This document shows, piece after piece, positions 17,547 through 26,034 of a stretch of DNA of 64,000 bases. Origin of the DNA: Floridanema aerugineum (lineage in GTDB: Bacteria > Cyanobacteriota > Cyanobacteriia > Cyanobacteriales > Aerosakkonemataceae). The stretch spans positions 9,322 to 73,321 of the forward strand of contig NZ_JBHFNQ010000121.1 of assembly GCF_041929345.1 (NCBI RefSeq), in the 5' to 3' direction. Each line of letters starts with the position of its first letter. Position 1 is the first letter of the stretch. Below the pieces are notes generated by a model. The model ran no database searches. It saw only the letters and a program-made list of their open reading frames with translations, and had not been told where the DNA came from. The position numbers and the translations under genes were made by a program.

Positions 17547-18544
17547 TAATAATCGCAAAGTTCGATTAGATTATCTACTCGTTCCGATAGCTCTTGTTTG
17601 TAAATTAAGCCTTCCACCCAAGAAGGTTCAATTTTTTGATAACCAAATCTTGCTCCTAATAATGCTCCTGCTACCGCAGCATTTGTATCTGCATCTCCTC
17701 CTTCATTAATAATTGCCAAAAGTCCTTCTGCAAAGGTTGAAGCATGAAGTAACGCCCAAAATGCTGCGCCTAAAGTTTTCAGTGTATAGCCTAATGTATA
17801 TTTCTCATTGGGATTAAGACCTTCATCTAAGTCTAAAGCTTCTAGTGAATCTGCTTTTGCTTTGGCGAAGTATATCTCCATTTCAGGATGGAATATCTTC
17901 ACTTGATTAGCGATCGAATCCACTAATTGATTTATATTTTCTACACCTTGAATGAGTTGACTAATTGCTAAACATACAGCTACACATGAGCCTATACAAC
18001 GAGGATCGGCGTGAGTAATTCGACATACCTGTTCAGCATTAGACCACACTTTTTCAGCATTTTTATATTCCCAAATTCCTAAAACTGATGTTCGCATTAC
18101 TCCGCCATTTGCGGCTGATTTTCTATCCTTAGATTCCCAATATTTTTGAGCTACAAGATGGGGATTAAGCAAAAATTCTGTGTCATGAACAACAGTTTTG
18201 ACTGTGCTACCAATTCCAAAACCATCTGTAACAGCCCAATTTTGCAGACGAGTAGCAATATCTTGAATATTCAGTTGTCGATAAGTTAGTAAGCTATCCA
18301 GAATACAGAGCATTTGGTCTGTATCATCTGTCCAATCTCCAGGTTGCCATCGCCAATCTTGAAGTTGCTCAAATTGGTTAGTAATTCTCGAAAAGTATCT
18401 GATTTGAGAATAGTCTGTTAATCCATTTGGATAAGTAAATTTCACTTGTTCGCGAGAAATAAATTCAGTGCCAAATCCAAGGGCATCTCCTACTGCTTGA
18501 CCAAATAAAACTCCCCGAATTCTATCCGCTACTAGTAAATCCAT
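17546..18544 (-). CDS. ADP-ribosylglycohydrolase family protein
   Basis: A 332-residue hydrolase of the DraG/ARH fold, which removes ADP-ribose from proteins or small molecules. The two metal-binding motifs are visible: WTDDTDQML near residue 70 and EGGDADTNAAVAGALLGARFG near residue 285. The N-terminal RIRGVLFGQAVGDALG is also characteristic. Full family length. The stop codon lies at the edge of a MITE. The inferred empty site would have ended the protein at the same residue, with TAG instead of TAA. Confidence 0.9.
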   Translation of the reverse strand: MDLLVADRIRGVLFGQAVGDALGFGTEFISREQVKFTYPNGLTDYSQIRYFSRITNQFEQLQDWRWQPGDWTDDTDQMLCILDSLLTYRQLNIQDIATRLQNWAVTDGFGIGSTVKTVVHDTEFLLNPHLVAQKYWESKDRKSAANGGVMRTSVLGIWEYKNAEKVWSNAEQVCRITHADPRCIGSCVAVCLAISQLIQGVENINQLVDSIANQVKIFHPEMEIYFAKAKADSLEALDLDEGLNPNEKYTLGYTLKTLGAAFWALLHASTFAEGLLAIINEGGDADTNAAVAGALLGARFGYQKIEPSWVEGLIYKQELSERVDNLIELCDY

Positions 18545-18567
18545 GCGAATATTTCCTTACTGTTTGG

Positions 18568-18627
18568 TTTGTTGTAAGGACTTTAGTCCTTTAATGTAAA
18601 TAATACGACTAAAGTCGCTACAACAAA
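18568..18627. repeat. Dispersed hairpin repeat (GGACTTTAGTCC / CGACTAAAGTCG type)
   Basis: The outer arms TTTGTTGTA and TACAACAAA enclose two small palindromes built on ACTTTAGT/ACTAAAGT. Related units occur at 21301-21362 and 39764-39826, so this is a dispersed family rather than a gene-specific terminator, although it lies in an intergenic gap here. Confidence 0.8.
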
Positions 18628-18641
18628 CTTAAGGCTTGACT

Positions 18642-19565
18642 TCACACACTTTTTGCTATAGGTGAAATTCCTGCCATATCTAAGATTTCGGGAATTAAAT
18701 CTTCTCTTTTAATTGCCATTAAATGAACCCCATGACAAATGTCTTTTGCCGTTTTTACTTGTTCGGCGGCGATTTTCATTCCTTCGCGCAAGGGATCTTT
18801 GGCAGCGGCTAGGCGATCGATAATCGATTGCGGAATTTCGATTCCCGGTACACAACGATTTAAAAATTCGGCATTCTTCGCTGATTTAATTAAGAAAATT
18901 CCCGCTAAAATTGGCTTATTACTACCAACTGCAATCTGATTCATAAACTTTTCCAGTTTGTCGAAATCTGCAATCAATTGACTTTGGAAAAACTGCGCCC
19001 CGGCTTGTACTTTTCGCTCAAAACGTCGTTGTAAACCTGACCAACTATGTGATTGCGGATCGACAGCTGCACCGACAAATAAATCAGTCGCGCCATCTGT
19101 TAAAGGTTTATCATTCCAATCAAAACCATGATTCATTTTGTCGATTAATTGTAGCAAGCGCACAGATTCTAAATCAAAAACCGCTTTACAATCGGGATGA
19201 TCTCCGGCTTTTACAGGATCGCCTGTGAGGGCTAAAATGTTGTGGATACCAAGAGCGTTAGCACCCATGAGATCCGCTTGTAAGCCGATGCGGTTGCGAT
19301 CGCGACAAGCAACCTGACATATTGGTTCAATACCATGTTGCAGCAAAATGGTTGAAGCTGCTAAGGGGCACATCCGCAACACCGCCCGACTACCATCCGT
19401 AATATTCACCGCATGAACTCGACCTTTCAGGAGTTGCGCCATCTTCAGCATCGAAGTTGAATCACCTCCCTTTGGTGGTGAGACTTCAGCGGTAATCAAA
19501 AATTCTCCGCTTTTAACAGCGTTACGAAAGTAATTTAAAGGTTTTGGGTATTGCGTGCTGTGCAT
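18642..19565 (-). CDS. metF: Methylenetetrahydrofolate reductase family protein
   Basis: A 307-residue TIM-barrel flavoprotein that reduces 5,10-methylene-THF to 5-methyl-THF for methionine synthesis. Typical segments are FLITAEVSPPKGGDSTSM, HAVNITDGS, CQVACRDRNRIGLQADLMGANALGIHNILALTGDP and GAQFFQSQLIADFDKLEKFM. The length is normal for MetF, and relatives in this subgroup are sometimes annotated only as MTHFR-like. It lies downstream of trpS on the same strand, separated by a repeat-filled spacer. Confidence 0.88.
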   Translation of the reverse strand: MHSTQYPKPLNYFRNAVKSGEFLITAEVSPPKGGDSTSMLKMAQLLKGRVHAVNITDGSRAVLRMCPLAASTILLQHGIEPICQVACRDRNRIGLQADLMGANALGIHNILALTGDPVKAGDHPDCKAVFDLESVRLLQLIDKMNHGFDWNDKPLTDGATDLFVGAAVDPQSHSWSGLQRRFERKVQAGAQFFQSQLIADFDKLEKFMNQIAVGSNKPILAGIFLIKSAKNAEFLNRCVPGIEIPQSIIDRLAAAKDPLREGMKIAAEQVKTAKDICHGVHLMAIKREDLIPEILDMAGISPIAKSV

Positions 19566-19568
19566 AAA

Positions 19569-19657
19569 GTTTTGAGTTTTGAGTTTTGAGTTTTGAGTTA
19601 GGGAATCAGAGAGTTTTGAGTTTTGAGTTAGGGAATCAGAGAGTTTTGAGTTTTGAA
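19569..19657. repeat. GAGTTTT heptamer array with a longer nested repeat
   Basis: Several GAGTTTT heptamers alternate with the segment TAGGGAATCAGAGA, which appears twice, giving a tandem duplication of about 35 bases. It is STRR-type low-complexity DNA between metF and trpS. Confidence 0.85.
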
Positions 19658-19719
19658 AGAGTGTTGAGTTTTTCTCCCCTCTGCCCCTGGAGCCCCTCTG
19701 CTCCTCTGCTCCCCTGCTT

Positions 19720-20727
19720 CTAGAGAGGTTGGGAATAGCCCATTGCGGCTTTTACTTCTGCTAGGGTTTGATTGGCGATCGCACCAGCCTTTTCCTTCCC
19801 TTCCCGCAACACTGATTCCAGATAACCCTTCTCATTCATCACCGCATCATACTTATCTTGAATTGGTTTTAAAGCATTAATTGTCGTTTCTGTCAATAAA
19901 GGCTTAAACTGACCCCAACCCATATCCGCACATTCTGCCGTAACTTCTTCCTTAGTCTTACCAGAAAGCAGCATATATAAGGTTAACAAATTTCGGCTTT
20001 CCGGTCTTTCCGGGTCATCAAAAGACAAACCGCGCACCGGATCAGTTTTACACCGCTTAATTTTCTTTTGAATTTCTTCGGGCGAGTCTAACAAATTAAT
20101 TCGACTTAATTCCGAAGGATCGGACTTAGACATTTTCTTTGTCCCATCCGTCAGACTCATTACTCTCGCACCTTCCGATCGAATTAAAGGATCGGGCAAC
20201 TTTAACACCTTTTCTCCTTTACCAAACAAATGATTAAATCGCACTGCAATATCACGAGTCAATTCTAAATGTTGCTTTTGGTCTTCACCTACAGGCACTT
20301 TATCAGCTTGGTAAAGCAAAATATCCGATGCCATTAATACCGGATAATCTAACAAACCAGTATTAACATTTTCCCCCTGCTTTACAGCCTTTTCCTTAAA
20401 CTGAATCATATCTTGCAACCAGTTTAAAGGCGTAATGCAATTTAGTAACCAAGTTAATTCGCTGTGGGCGGGAAGATGAGATTGCACAAAAATACTCGAA
20501 TAATTTAAATCTATGCCGCAAGCTAGATACAAAGCCGCTATTTTATATGTATTCTCCGCCAATGTAGCCGGATCGTGAGGAACTGTAATTGCGTGCAAAT
20601 CAACTACACAAAAAAAGTTATCGTACTCGCTCTGTCCTTCTACCCAATTGCGAATCGCTCCCAGGTAGTTACCCAGGTGAAGATTGCCAGTTGGTTGAAC
20701 CCCAGAGAGAACTCGCTGTTTCGCCAT
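19720..20727 (-). CDS. trpS: Tryptophanyl-tRNA synthetase
   Basis: A 335-residue class I aminoacyl-tRNA synthetase. The HIGH-type motif is TGNLHLGNYLGAIRNW near residue 12. KMSKS occurs as KKMSKSDPSELSRINLLDSP near residue 195. The tryptophan-pocket segments LLYQADKVPVGEDQKQHLELTRD and FFCVVDLHAIT are typical. Full length with no disruption. Confidence 0.96.
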   Translation of the reverse strand: MAKQRVLSGVQPTGNLHLGNYLGAIRNWVEGQSEYDNFFCVVDLHAITVPHDPATLAENTYKIAALYLACGIDLNYSSIFVQSHLPAHSELTWLLNCITPLNWLQDMIQFKEKAVKQGENVNTGLLDYPVLMASDILLYQADKVPVGEDQKQHLELTRDIAVRFNHLFGKGEKVLKLPDPLIRSEGARVMSLTDGTKKMSKSDPSELSRINLLDSPEEIQKKIKRCKTDPVRGLSFDDPERPESRNLLTLYMLLSGKTKEEVTAECADMGWGQFKPLLTETTINALKPIQDKYDAVMNEKGYLESVLREGKEKAGAIANQTLAEVKAAMGYSQPL

Positions 20728-21036
20728 AAATTTCTTAGACTGTCTCGAACTTGCTTAAAAGTTGTTTAAATAACTCACTTAACTAGTTTTACATTTTTTG
20801 TTTCTCAAGTTTTCGGCAATTTTCTGAAAGCATCTACAAATAAGCTTCACAAAACTTTACTAAAATCTACTTTTCGTTTTGAATAAATAGGAAGTAAGCT
20901 GGAAACCAAGCAATTTTTGCGAAATTAGGGTGCTTGAGCAAAATAAGCTGAAGCTGACACAGTTTTTTAGTCTCTTTTTTCAATTTACTAGCCTTTTTAC
21001 AGAGCAGGGGAGATCTCGGAGCACAGGGGAGTTTTT

Positions 21037-21075
21037 CCCTAACCCCTAACCCCTAACCCCTAACCCCTAACCCCT
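21037..21075. repeat. CCCCTAA heptamer tandem repeat
   Basis: About five and a half units of a 7-base repeat. It resembles telomere sequence by chance but is an ordinary cyanobacterial heptamer array, flanked by more C/T-rich low-complexity DNA. Confidence 0.9.
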
Positions 21076-21110
21076 CCCTAGTCCCCTGTTCCCTTTCAAA
21101 GCAACTTCAA

Positions 21111-21284
21111 GAGGTTAAAGAGTGGGAAATTAGATTTGCCGATCGTAACGTGCAACCAGAAACAGAAGCAGATTGGGCATGGTGCGATCTGTAAAAAAGT
21201 CGCTGTTGAGGCCCTTTTCCCACTTCTGTGCCGGAGTTTGCATTGGAATCAGGAGCCCATTACCTGATTTTAGATGAAGTGTGA
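21111..21284 (+). pseudogene. Remnant of a B12-binding radical SAM gene
   Basis: Two segments read as pieces of the protein at 12861-14447. 21120-21191 gives EWEIRFADRNVQPETEADWA..CDL before a stop (the intact gene has EWEIRFCDRNVNLETEADWQ..CDL). After about 21195, KKVAV and then, with a frameshift, GPFPTSVPEFALESGAHYLI match GGPYPTSLPQEALDSGAHYL. The stretch between the two pieces is deleted, and the radical SAM domain is gone. It points to a lost paralogue. Confidence 0.85.
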
Positions 21285-21300
21285 ATGCACAATAAACGGG

Positions 21301-21362
21301 TTTGTTGTCAGGACTTTAGTCCTTCTATCTCGCCCGGAAACGACTGAAGTCGTGACTACAAA
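21301..21362. repeat. Dispersed hairpin repeat (GGACTTTAGTCC type)
   Basis: TTTGTTGTCAGGACTTTAGTCC opens the unit, and CGACTGAAGTCGTGACTAC closes it. It is the same family as 18568-18627 and 39764-39826. Confidence 0.75.
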
Positions 21363-21451
21363 GTTTTTAGGCAAAAAATCCGGGTTGTAATACCTCTTCT
21401 CTGAAAGACTGACAAGAAGTTTTGTTTTTCTCACTAGAGGAATCTAAAAGT

Positions 21452-21835
21452 ATGAGTGCTTGGAAAAATTTGGTAGCTACCTTTTCTTTAGTTTCTCTTT
21501 CTGCGTTGGGTTCTCTTGGTTTTGGTATCAAACCTAGCACCGCATCAACTCTATATTTCCAATCTTGTGAAACAATACAAACATCATTTATTGATGATGA
21601 ATATGATGACTACCAACAAGTCTCTAACCGAGCAGCTTGCAGTCGAGTTGTTACTAATGGCGGCAGACTTTTCATTCGTCGATCGCCAGGTGGACGGCTT
21701 ATCGGTTATGCTTACAATGGCAGTTATGTCAGAGTAATTCCTAATAGTTATTACCGGGGTTGGGTAAGGCTTTCCACAGGAGGTTATGTTTCCACTAGAT
21801 ACCTCAGACCTTGCCCAAGATCTGTTGCTGGTTAA
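21452..21835 (+). CDS. Secreted SH3-like domain protein
   Basis: A 127-residue exported protein. A signal peptide (residues 1-33; MSAWKNLVATFSLVSLSALG) ends near STAS. The mature part has an acidic linker (DDEYDDYQQ) and one SH3b-like domain (RLFIRRSPGGRLIGYAYNGSYVRVI and RGWVRLSTGGYVSTRYLRPC). Such domains often bind cell-wall peptides, although the ligand here is unknown. Four or more cysteines may form disulfides. The start at 21452 follows AGAGGA with good spacing; an upstream in-frame start at 21422 lacks a signal. Confidence 0.75.
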   Translation: MSAWKNLVATFSLVSLSALGSLGFGIKPSTASTLYFQSCETIQTSFIDDEYDDYQQVSNRAACSRVVTNGGRLFIRRSPGGRLIGYAYNGSYVRVIPNSYYRGWVRLSTGGYVSTRYLRPCPRSVAG

Positions 21836-22359
21836 TGCACTCCACAGAAACCCATTCTAAAATCAAGAAACCCCAACTCCAAGAAAAAATCAAATAATCA
21901 ACCAAAAAATCAACCGTAGGGGCGAAGCATTCGGGCGACAATATATCTGGGTAATCAACAATTTATATTCCCGAATGCTTCGCCCTCCCCCCGCGACAAT
22001 TTATATGAACAAACATTTTTATTTGCAGAGCAAAACAGGGCGAATTACAGGGCGAATTACATCAAAACAGAGCGAAGCATTTGGACATAAATATTTTGGT
22101 TACTTCTAGATAAATTATCACATCAGGACAGGGCGAAGCATTTGGACACAAATATTTTGGTTATTTCTAGATAAATTACTACATCAAGACAGGGCGAAGC
22201 ATTTGGACATAAATATTTTGGTTACGCCACATAAATTGTCCCCCAAATGCTTCTCCCCTACATTTATTTTTGTTGCCTGGGACAGGGCGAAGCATTTGGA
22301 CATAAATATTTTGGTTACGCCACATAAATTGTCGCCCAAATGCTTCGCCCCTACAAACC
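21836..22359. other. Non-coding region made of hairpin repeats
   Basis: No gene is seen. It holds an inverted repeat at 21916-21987 (GGGGCGAAGCATTCGGG / CCCGAATGCTTCGCCC) and a tandem set of related units at 22060-22353. These sit immediately 3' of the NACHT gene. Confidence 0.85.
22060..22353. repeat. GCGAAGCATTTGGAC tandem units (61-bp period)
   Basis: GCGAAGCAT recurs at 22072, 22133, 22194 and 22287, each followed by TTGGACATAAATATTTTGGT or a close variant. The first three are exactly 61 bases apart. The last two units end in complementary AAATGCTTCGCCC-type arms and so form complete hairpins. Two related hairpins lie at 26111-26294, beyond the NACHT gene. Confidence 0.9.
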
Positions 22360-25300
22360 CTACAAATTTTCCATCATTTTCTCTCTCATCCAACCGACAA
22401 TATCTGCTATTAAATTTGGTTGACTCGGTGAAAATGTTTGCAACCCAAATTCCCCTTTTTCACACACCACACAAATCGCGCCATCAAATTTGCTCAAAGC
22501 TGTCAGAAAGGGAAGGCTAAATCCTGTGGGTGTGGCTGTGAGTGCTGTGGAATCGTAGCAGATGAAAAACAGGGGAATTTCGCTATTGCGGCGCAGGTAA
22601 TTCCAATAAAGTTTGAGTTTTTGCATTGTTTCTGGATACCCATTCTGCCACTCTGGACAATTTTGATTTAGCATCTGGTCGTAAATTTCTGGGGCGGGGT
22701 TTTCGCGATCGATGATTTGGTGTGTGTCGATGCAAATTAGCTTTACTTTGCTGCATAATTCGGGTTGATTGTTAATAGCTTCGGCAAGGACTTGGGGTAA
22801 GTTTGCTATGTTGAGGTTTGCTGTTGCGGTGTTGGTAAGGGTGTCTTGGTGCCAAGCTTGATAGAAGTCGGGGTAGGGCAGATTTTGGGCGTAGTGCCAG
22901 ATTAATTCGTAGTATTCGTAAAGAGAGTTGTTTAAGTTGGTTTTTAAGGCTGTAATGACGGCAAACTGCTTGTCTGTCTCGATTTCTTTCAAGCTTTCTG
23001 CTACTTCCCTACGATCATAATTATTAAGATGGGAATAACTGAGCAGTTGCACTAAAGCATTGATCGCTATTTGATTACCTGGGTCGATTTTCCTTAAACT
23101 TTGTCCCACTTCGCTGCGGGTGTAATCATCAAGATAGTCAGATTTGAGCAGTTGCACCAAAGTATCAATCGCTATTTGATTACCTGGGTCAATATTCCCT
23201 AAGCTATCTGCAACTCGCCAACAGGTATCAACATCTAGATTACAATTAAGAATTTCTACTAAAGTACAGATCGCTTTTTGATTACCTGGGTCAATTTCCG
23301 CTATATATTTTCCTAAGTAATGAAGATTCTGATCAAGACAGAGTGAGTTGAGTAGTTGCACCATTGTATCGAGCGCTTTTTGATTGCCTGGATTGATTTC
23401 CCATAACCTTTCTGCTACTAGCCAACGGGCGTTATCAGAAAGAGCAGGTGAGTTGAGTAGTTGCGCTAAAGTATTGAGCGCTTTTTGATTACCTGGGTCT
23501 ATTTTTCCTAAACTTTCTGCTACTTGCCCACGAGTATCATCCTTAAGAACGGGTGAGTTGAGTAGTTGCACTAAAGTATTAATCGCTTTTTGATTACCTG
23601 GGTCTATTTTTCCTAAGCCTTCTGCCACTCGCCAACGGGTGGCATCATCAAGAGCAGGAGAATTGAGCAGTTGCAGCAAAGTACCAATCGCTTTTTGATT
23701 ACTTATGCCAATTTTCTCTAAGCATTTTGAGACTTGCCAACAGAGATTTTCATTAAGATTGAATGAAGTGAGCAGTTGCAATAAAGCATCGATCGCTTTT
23801 TGGTTCTCTCGGTCGATTTTCCCTACGTATTCTGCTACTCTTCTACGAGTAAAAGGATCAAGTTTGGAAGAACTCAGTACTTGTACCAAAGCATCGATTG
23901 CTTTTTGATTGTCTGGGTCAATATTCCCTAAGCTTTCTGCCACTTGCCTGCGGTCGTCATCATCAAGTTGGGGAGAACTCAGCAGTTGCACCAAAGTGTC
24001 GATCGCTTTTTGATTGCCTTGACCAATATTTCCTAATATTTCGACTACTTCCATACGCCTGTAATCATTAAGTTCGGGAGAATTGAGCAGTTGCACTAAA
24101 GCATTGATCGCTTTTGGTTTGTGTGTCTTTTCCAATGCTTCCCTAGCTGCATTACTAATTATTTCAAGAAAATCTATCCACTCTTGTTCTTCAGTATCAA
24201 AATAACCCAAACTAAACTTAATGAGCCACTCCATTACTTCATTTATTTGAGAATAATCCTGAAATTCGGCAATTGCAGCAGCAGCTAAAAAATAAGCTCT
24301 ATTTTCATAAAAACCTCCACATCCATCCTCAAAATTAACCAAAGCATCAATAAATTCCTCTTTCTGCTTTCCTTCTATCTCCCCTCGCCCCAACCATAGC
24401 AAAATTACCTCTCGCCACTGCCTCTCAAAAATGCGGTAACTGCAAGCAGAAACCGGGGGAATTTGGTGATTTAAAAAAAAGTGCCAATCCCCAATTGCAC
24501 AAGCGGCGAAATATTCCTGAAACGTCGGATGGAAGAAAGCGTAAACAGGCTTTTTCGTGCGAGTATCCCTGTCAACTAAAACCAACCATCCCAATTCATC
24601 AGCTAAATTAAACCACTCCTCCTCCATCTGCTCAATCGCAAAATCTTGCTCAATCCGAAACCGATTAACGCTTTCCATTGCCGCTAAAGCCAACTTTACC
24701 AAAGCTTGTTGAATCTGTTTTTTATCCCTCTGGTTTAATACTCGCTGTTTCTTGGAGAATTCCTCTTGTTTCCACTCAAAAAAATAAGTGGTAAACTGCT
24801 CGTAAAGTGCCGCCTTCGTTTCCGGCAATTCCTGTTGGGGTACGCACCAAGACTGACACAACATCGACAACCGCAGGGGATTCCGTACCAGTTCTTTGAT
24901 TCGCTCTTTTCCCGGTTCTTTTAATTGTGTTGTTAAGCGTTTTCCCTGTTCTCGCCAAAAAGTTTCATTGCCAGAATTGCGCCGTTTCTCATCCTGACTC
25001 GCCTCTTCAAACCACTGGCGAATAAACTCATCCACATCATCCGGTTCAAATTCCAAAGTTTTATAAGTATCAAAATTTGTCAGGGTATTGTTAATCGCCG
25101 CATCCCAAACATTCAATCGACAAGTTAGCACCACCCGCGCCTTACCCACCCAGTCTGTCAGTTGTTCCCGAATTCTCGCCAACGCCTCGATAGGGGAAGT
25201 CGCCGCCATTTCATCCACCCCATCCAACAGCAACCACACTTTACCTGCTGCGAAAAGTTGCTTGAATGATTTTCTGATTTCTGGGGTGACATTTTCGGCT

Positions 25301-26034
25301 TCAAAATCGATAAATTGCAATGCTTTGGAGAGCCAATTATTGAGTAAATAATCGGCAATTGTGCTAGAACGTAAATCTGCCAAGCGAATACAAATGGGAA
25401 AATCCGGGGAATTTTTCGCCAAACGTTCTGCCAATTCTCCTAACAGCGTAGTTTTCCCCGCACCCGGTTCGCCAATTATCGCAATATGCTTGCGTTTTTC
25501 GGTGTGATTTTCGGCAATAACTTTCAGGAAAAAAGCATCATCTTTATAAGTTTGGACGATTTGCAGTTCTGGTTCTTTCTGCGGTGGCGAGTCTTCTCCT
25601 GTGGCGTTTTTTATGGGGTTTGGTGTTTTGGGACGTTCCATTAATCCCAAGGGAACGTAAATTTTTAATTCATATTGTTGTGCTGTTGCTTGGCGGCGGA
25701 GGTGTTGGGTTTCTAATACTTTGGTGCAGATTTCGCGCCAGTTGATTTCTGTTGGTGTGGTTGTTGGTGTGGGTGGGTTTAAGTCTTTTGGATCGACTAT
25801 TTCGTTTATGTCTAAGTTTAAAGCTTTAGCGATGCTGATGGCAGAATCTTTATCAACCGCATCACCTCCGAAAAACCGCTTAACTGTCCGTTCATCTATC
25901 CGAGCTTTATCAGCAATCTTTTTATAACTTAGCGGTTTGCAGTTTTCATCTCTTTGACTAGCTTTCGCTTCTGTGAGTTTTTGAATTCCGTTTAGAGTCG
26001 CCGGAATACCACGAGGTTTGCGGCTTGAATTCAT
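22360..26034 (-). CDS. HTH-NACHT-HEAT repeat NTPase (NLR-like)
   Basis: A 1224-residue multidomain protein. Residues about 30-82 form an XRE-like helix-turn-helix (LSYKKIADKARIDERTVKRFFGG). A NACHT NTPase follows, with Walker A GEPGAGKTT near 187-195, Walker B LLLDGVDE near 268-275 and a helical tail to about 620 containing FFHPTFQEYFAA, typical of NACHT proteins. Residues about 638-1022 are eleven or more HEAT-like repeats of 34-35 residues, each starting with a variant of NQKAIDTLVQLL. The last 200 residues form an alpha/beta domain of unknown role (KLICIDTHQII, PLFFICYD, GAICVVCEKGEFGLQ). Bacterial NACHT proteins include anti-phage NLR-like proteins. Here the repeats may sense a ligand. 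No effector nuclease or protease domain is recognised. Confidence 0.85.
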   Translation of the reverse strand: MNSSRKPRGIPATLNGIQKLTEAKASQRDENCKPLSYKKIADKARIDERTVKRFFGGDAVDKDSAISIAKALNLDINEIVDPKDLNPPTPTTTPTEINWREICTKVLETQHLRRQATAQQYELKIYVPLGLMERPKTPNPIKNATGEDSPPQKEPELQIVQTYKDDAFFLKVIAENHTEKRKHIAIIGEPGAGKTTLLGELAERLAKNSPDFPICIRLADLRSSTIADYLLNNWLSKALQFIDFEAENVTPEIRKSFKQLFAAGKVWLLLDGVDEMAATSPIEALARIREQLTDWVGKARVVLTCRLNVWDAAINNTLTNFDTYKTLEFEPDDVDEFIRQWFEEASQDEKRRNSGNETFWREQGKRLTTQLKEPGKERIKELVRNPLRLSMLCQSWCVPQQELPETKAALYEQFTTYFFEWKQEEFSKKQRVLNQRDKKQIQQALVKLALAAMESVNRFRIEQDFAIEQMEEEWFNLADELGWLVLVDRDTRTKKPVYAFFHPTFQEYFAACAIGDWHFFLNHQIPPVSACSYRIFERQWREVILLWLGRGEIEGKQKEEFIDALVNFEDGCGGFYENRAYFLAAAAIAEFQDYSQINEVMEWLIKFSLGYFDTEEQEWIDFLEIISNAAREALEKTHKPKAINALVQLLNSPELNDYRRMEVVEILGNIGQGNQKAIDTLVQLLSSPQLDDDDRRQVAESLGNIDPDNQKAIDALVQVLSSSKLDPFTRRRVAEYVGKIDRENQKAIDALLQLLTSFNLNENLCWQVSKCLEKIGISNQKAIGTLLQLLNSPALDDATRWRVAEGLGKIDPGNQKAINTLVQLLNSPVLKDDTRGQVAESLGKIDPGNQKALNTLAQLLNSPALSDNARWLVAERLWEINPGNQKALDTMVQLLNSLCLDQNLHYLGKYIAEIDPGNQKAICTLVEILNCNLDVDTCWRVADSLGNIDPGNQIAIDTLVQLLKSDYLDDYTRSEVGQSLRKIDPGNQIAINALVQLLSYSHLNNYDRREVAESLKEIETDKQFAVITALKTNLNNSLYEYYELIWHYAQNLPYPDFYQAWHQDTLTNTATANLNIANLPQVLAEAINNQPELCSKVKLICIDTHQIIDRENPAPEIYDQMLNQNCPEWQNGYPETMQKLKLYWNYLRRNSEIPLFFICYDSTALTATPTGFSLPFLTALSKFDGAICVVCEKGEFGLQTFSPSQPNLIADIVGWMREKMMENL

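Larger units (their letters stand above)
20728..21451. other. Non-coding region with repeats and a gene relic
   Basis: A stretch of more than 700 bases without an intact gene. From left to right: AT-rich upstream DNA of trpS, a CCCCTAA tandem array (21037-21075), a decayed radical SAM fragment (21111-21284) and an ACTTTAGT-type hairpin repeat (21301-21362). The last part holds the ribosome binding site AGAGGA of the SH3 gene. Confidence 0.8.

Noticed and set aside
21037..21075. Telomere-like CCCCTAA repeat
   Set aside because: It is a short bacterial heptamer array of the kind seen at other places in this window (3865-3899, 51720-51778), with no sign of a chromosome end.
22060..22353. A possible CRISPR array because of the regular 61-base spacing
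   Set aside because: The whole unit, not a short repeat with unique spacers, is conserved, the arms are hairpin-forming and no cas genes are present.
22184..22520. Overlapping open frames on both strands encoding HKLSPKCF-type repeats
   Set aside because: They lie inside the GCGAAGCATTTGGAC hairpin repeats and only reflect the repeat sequence; the frames are not gene-like.
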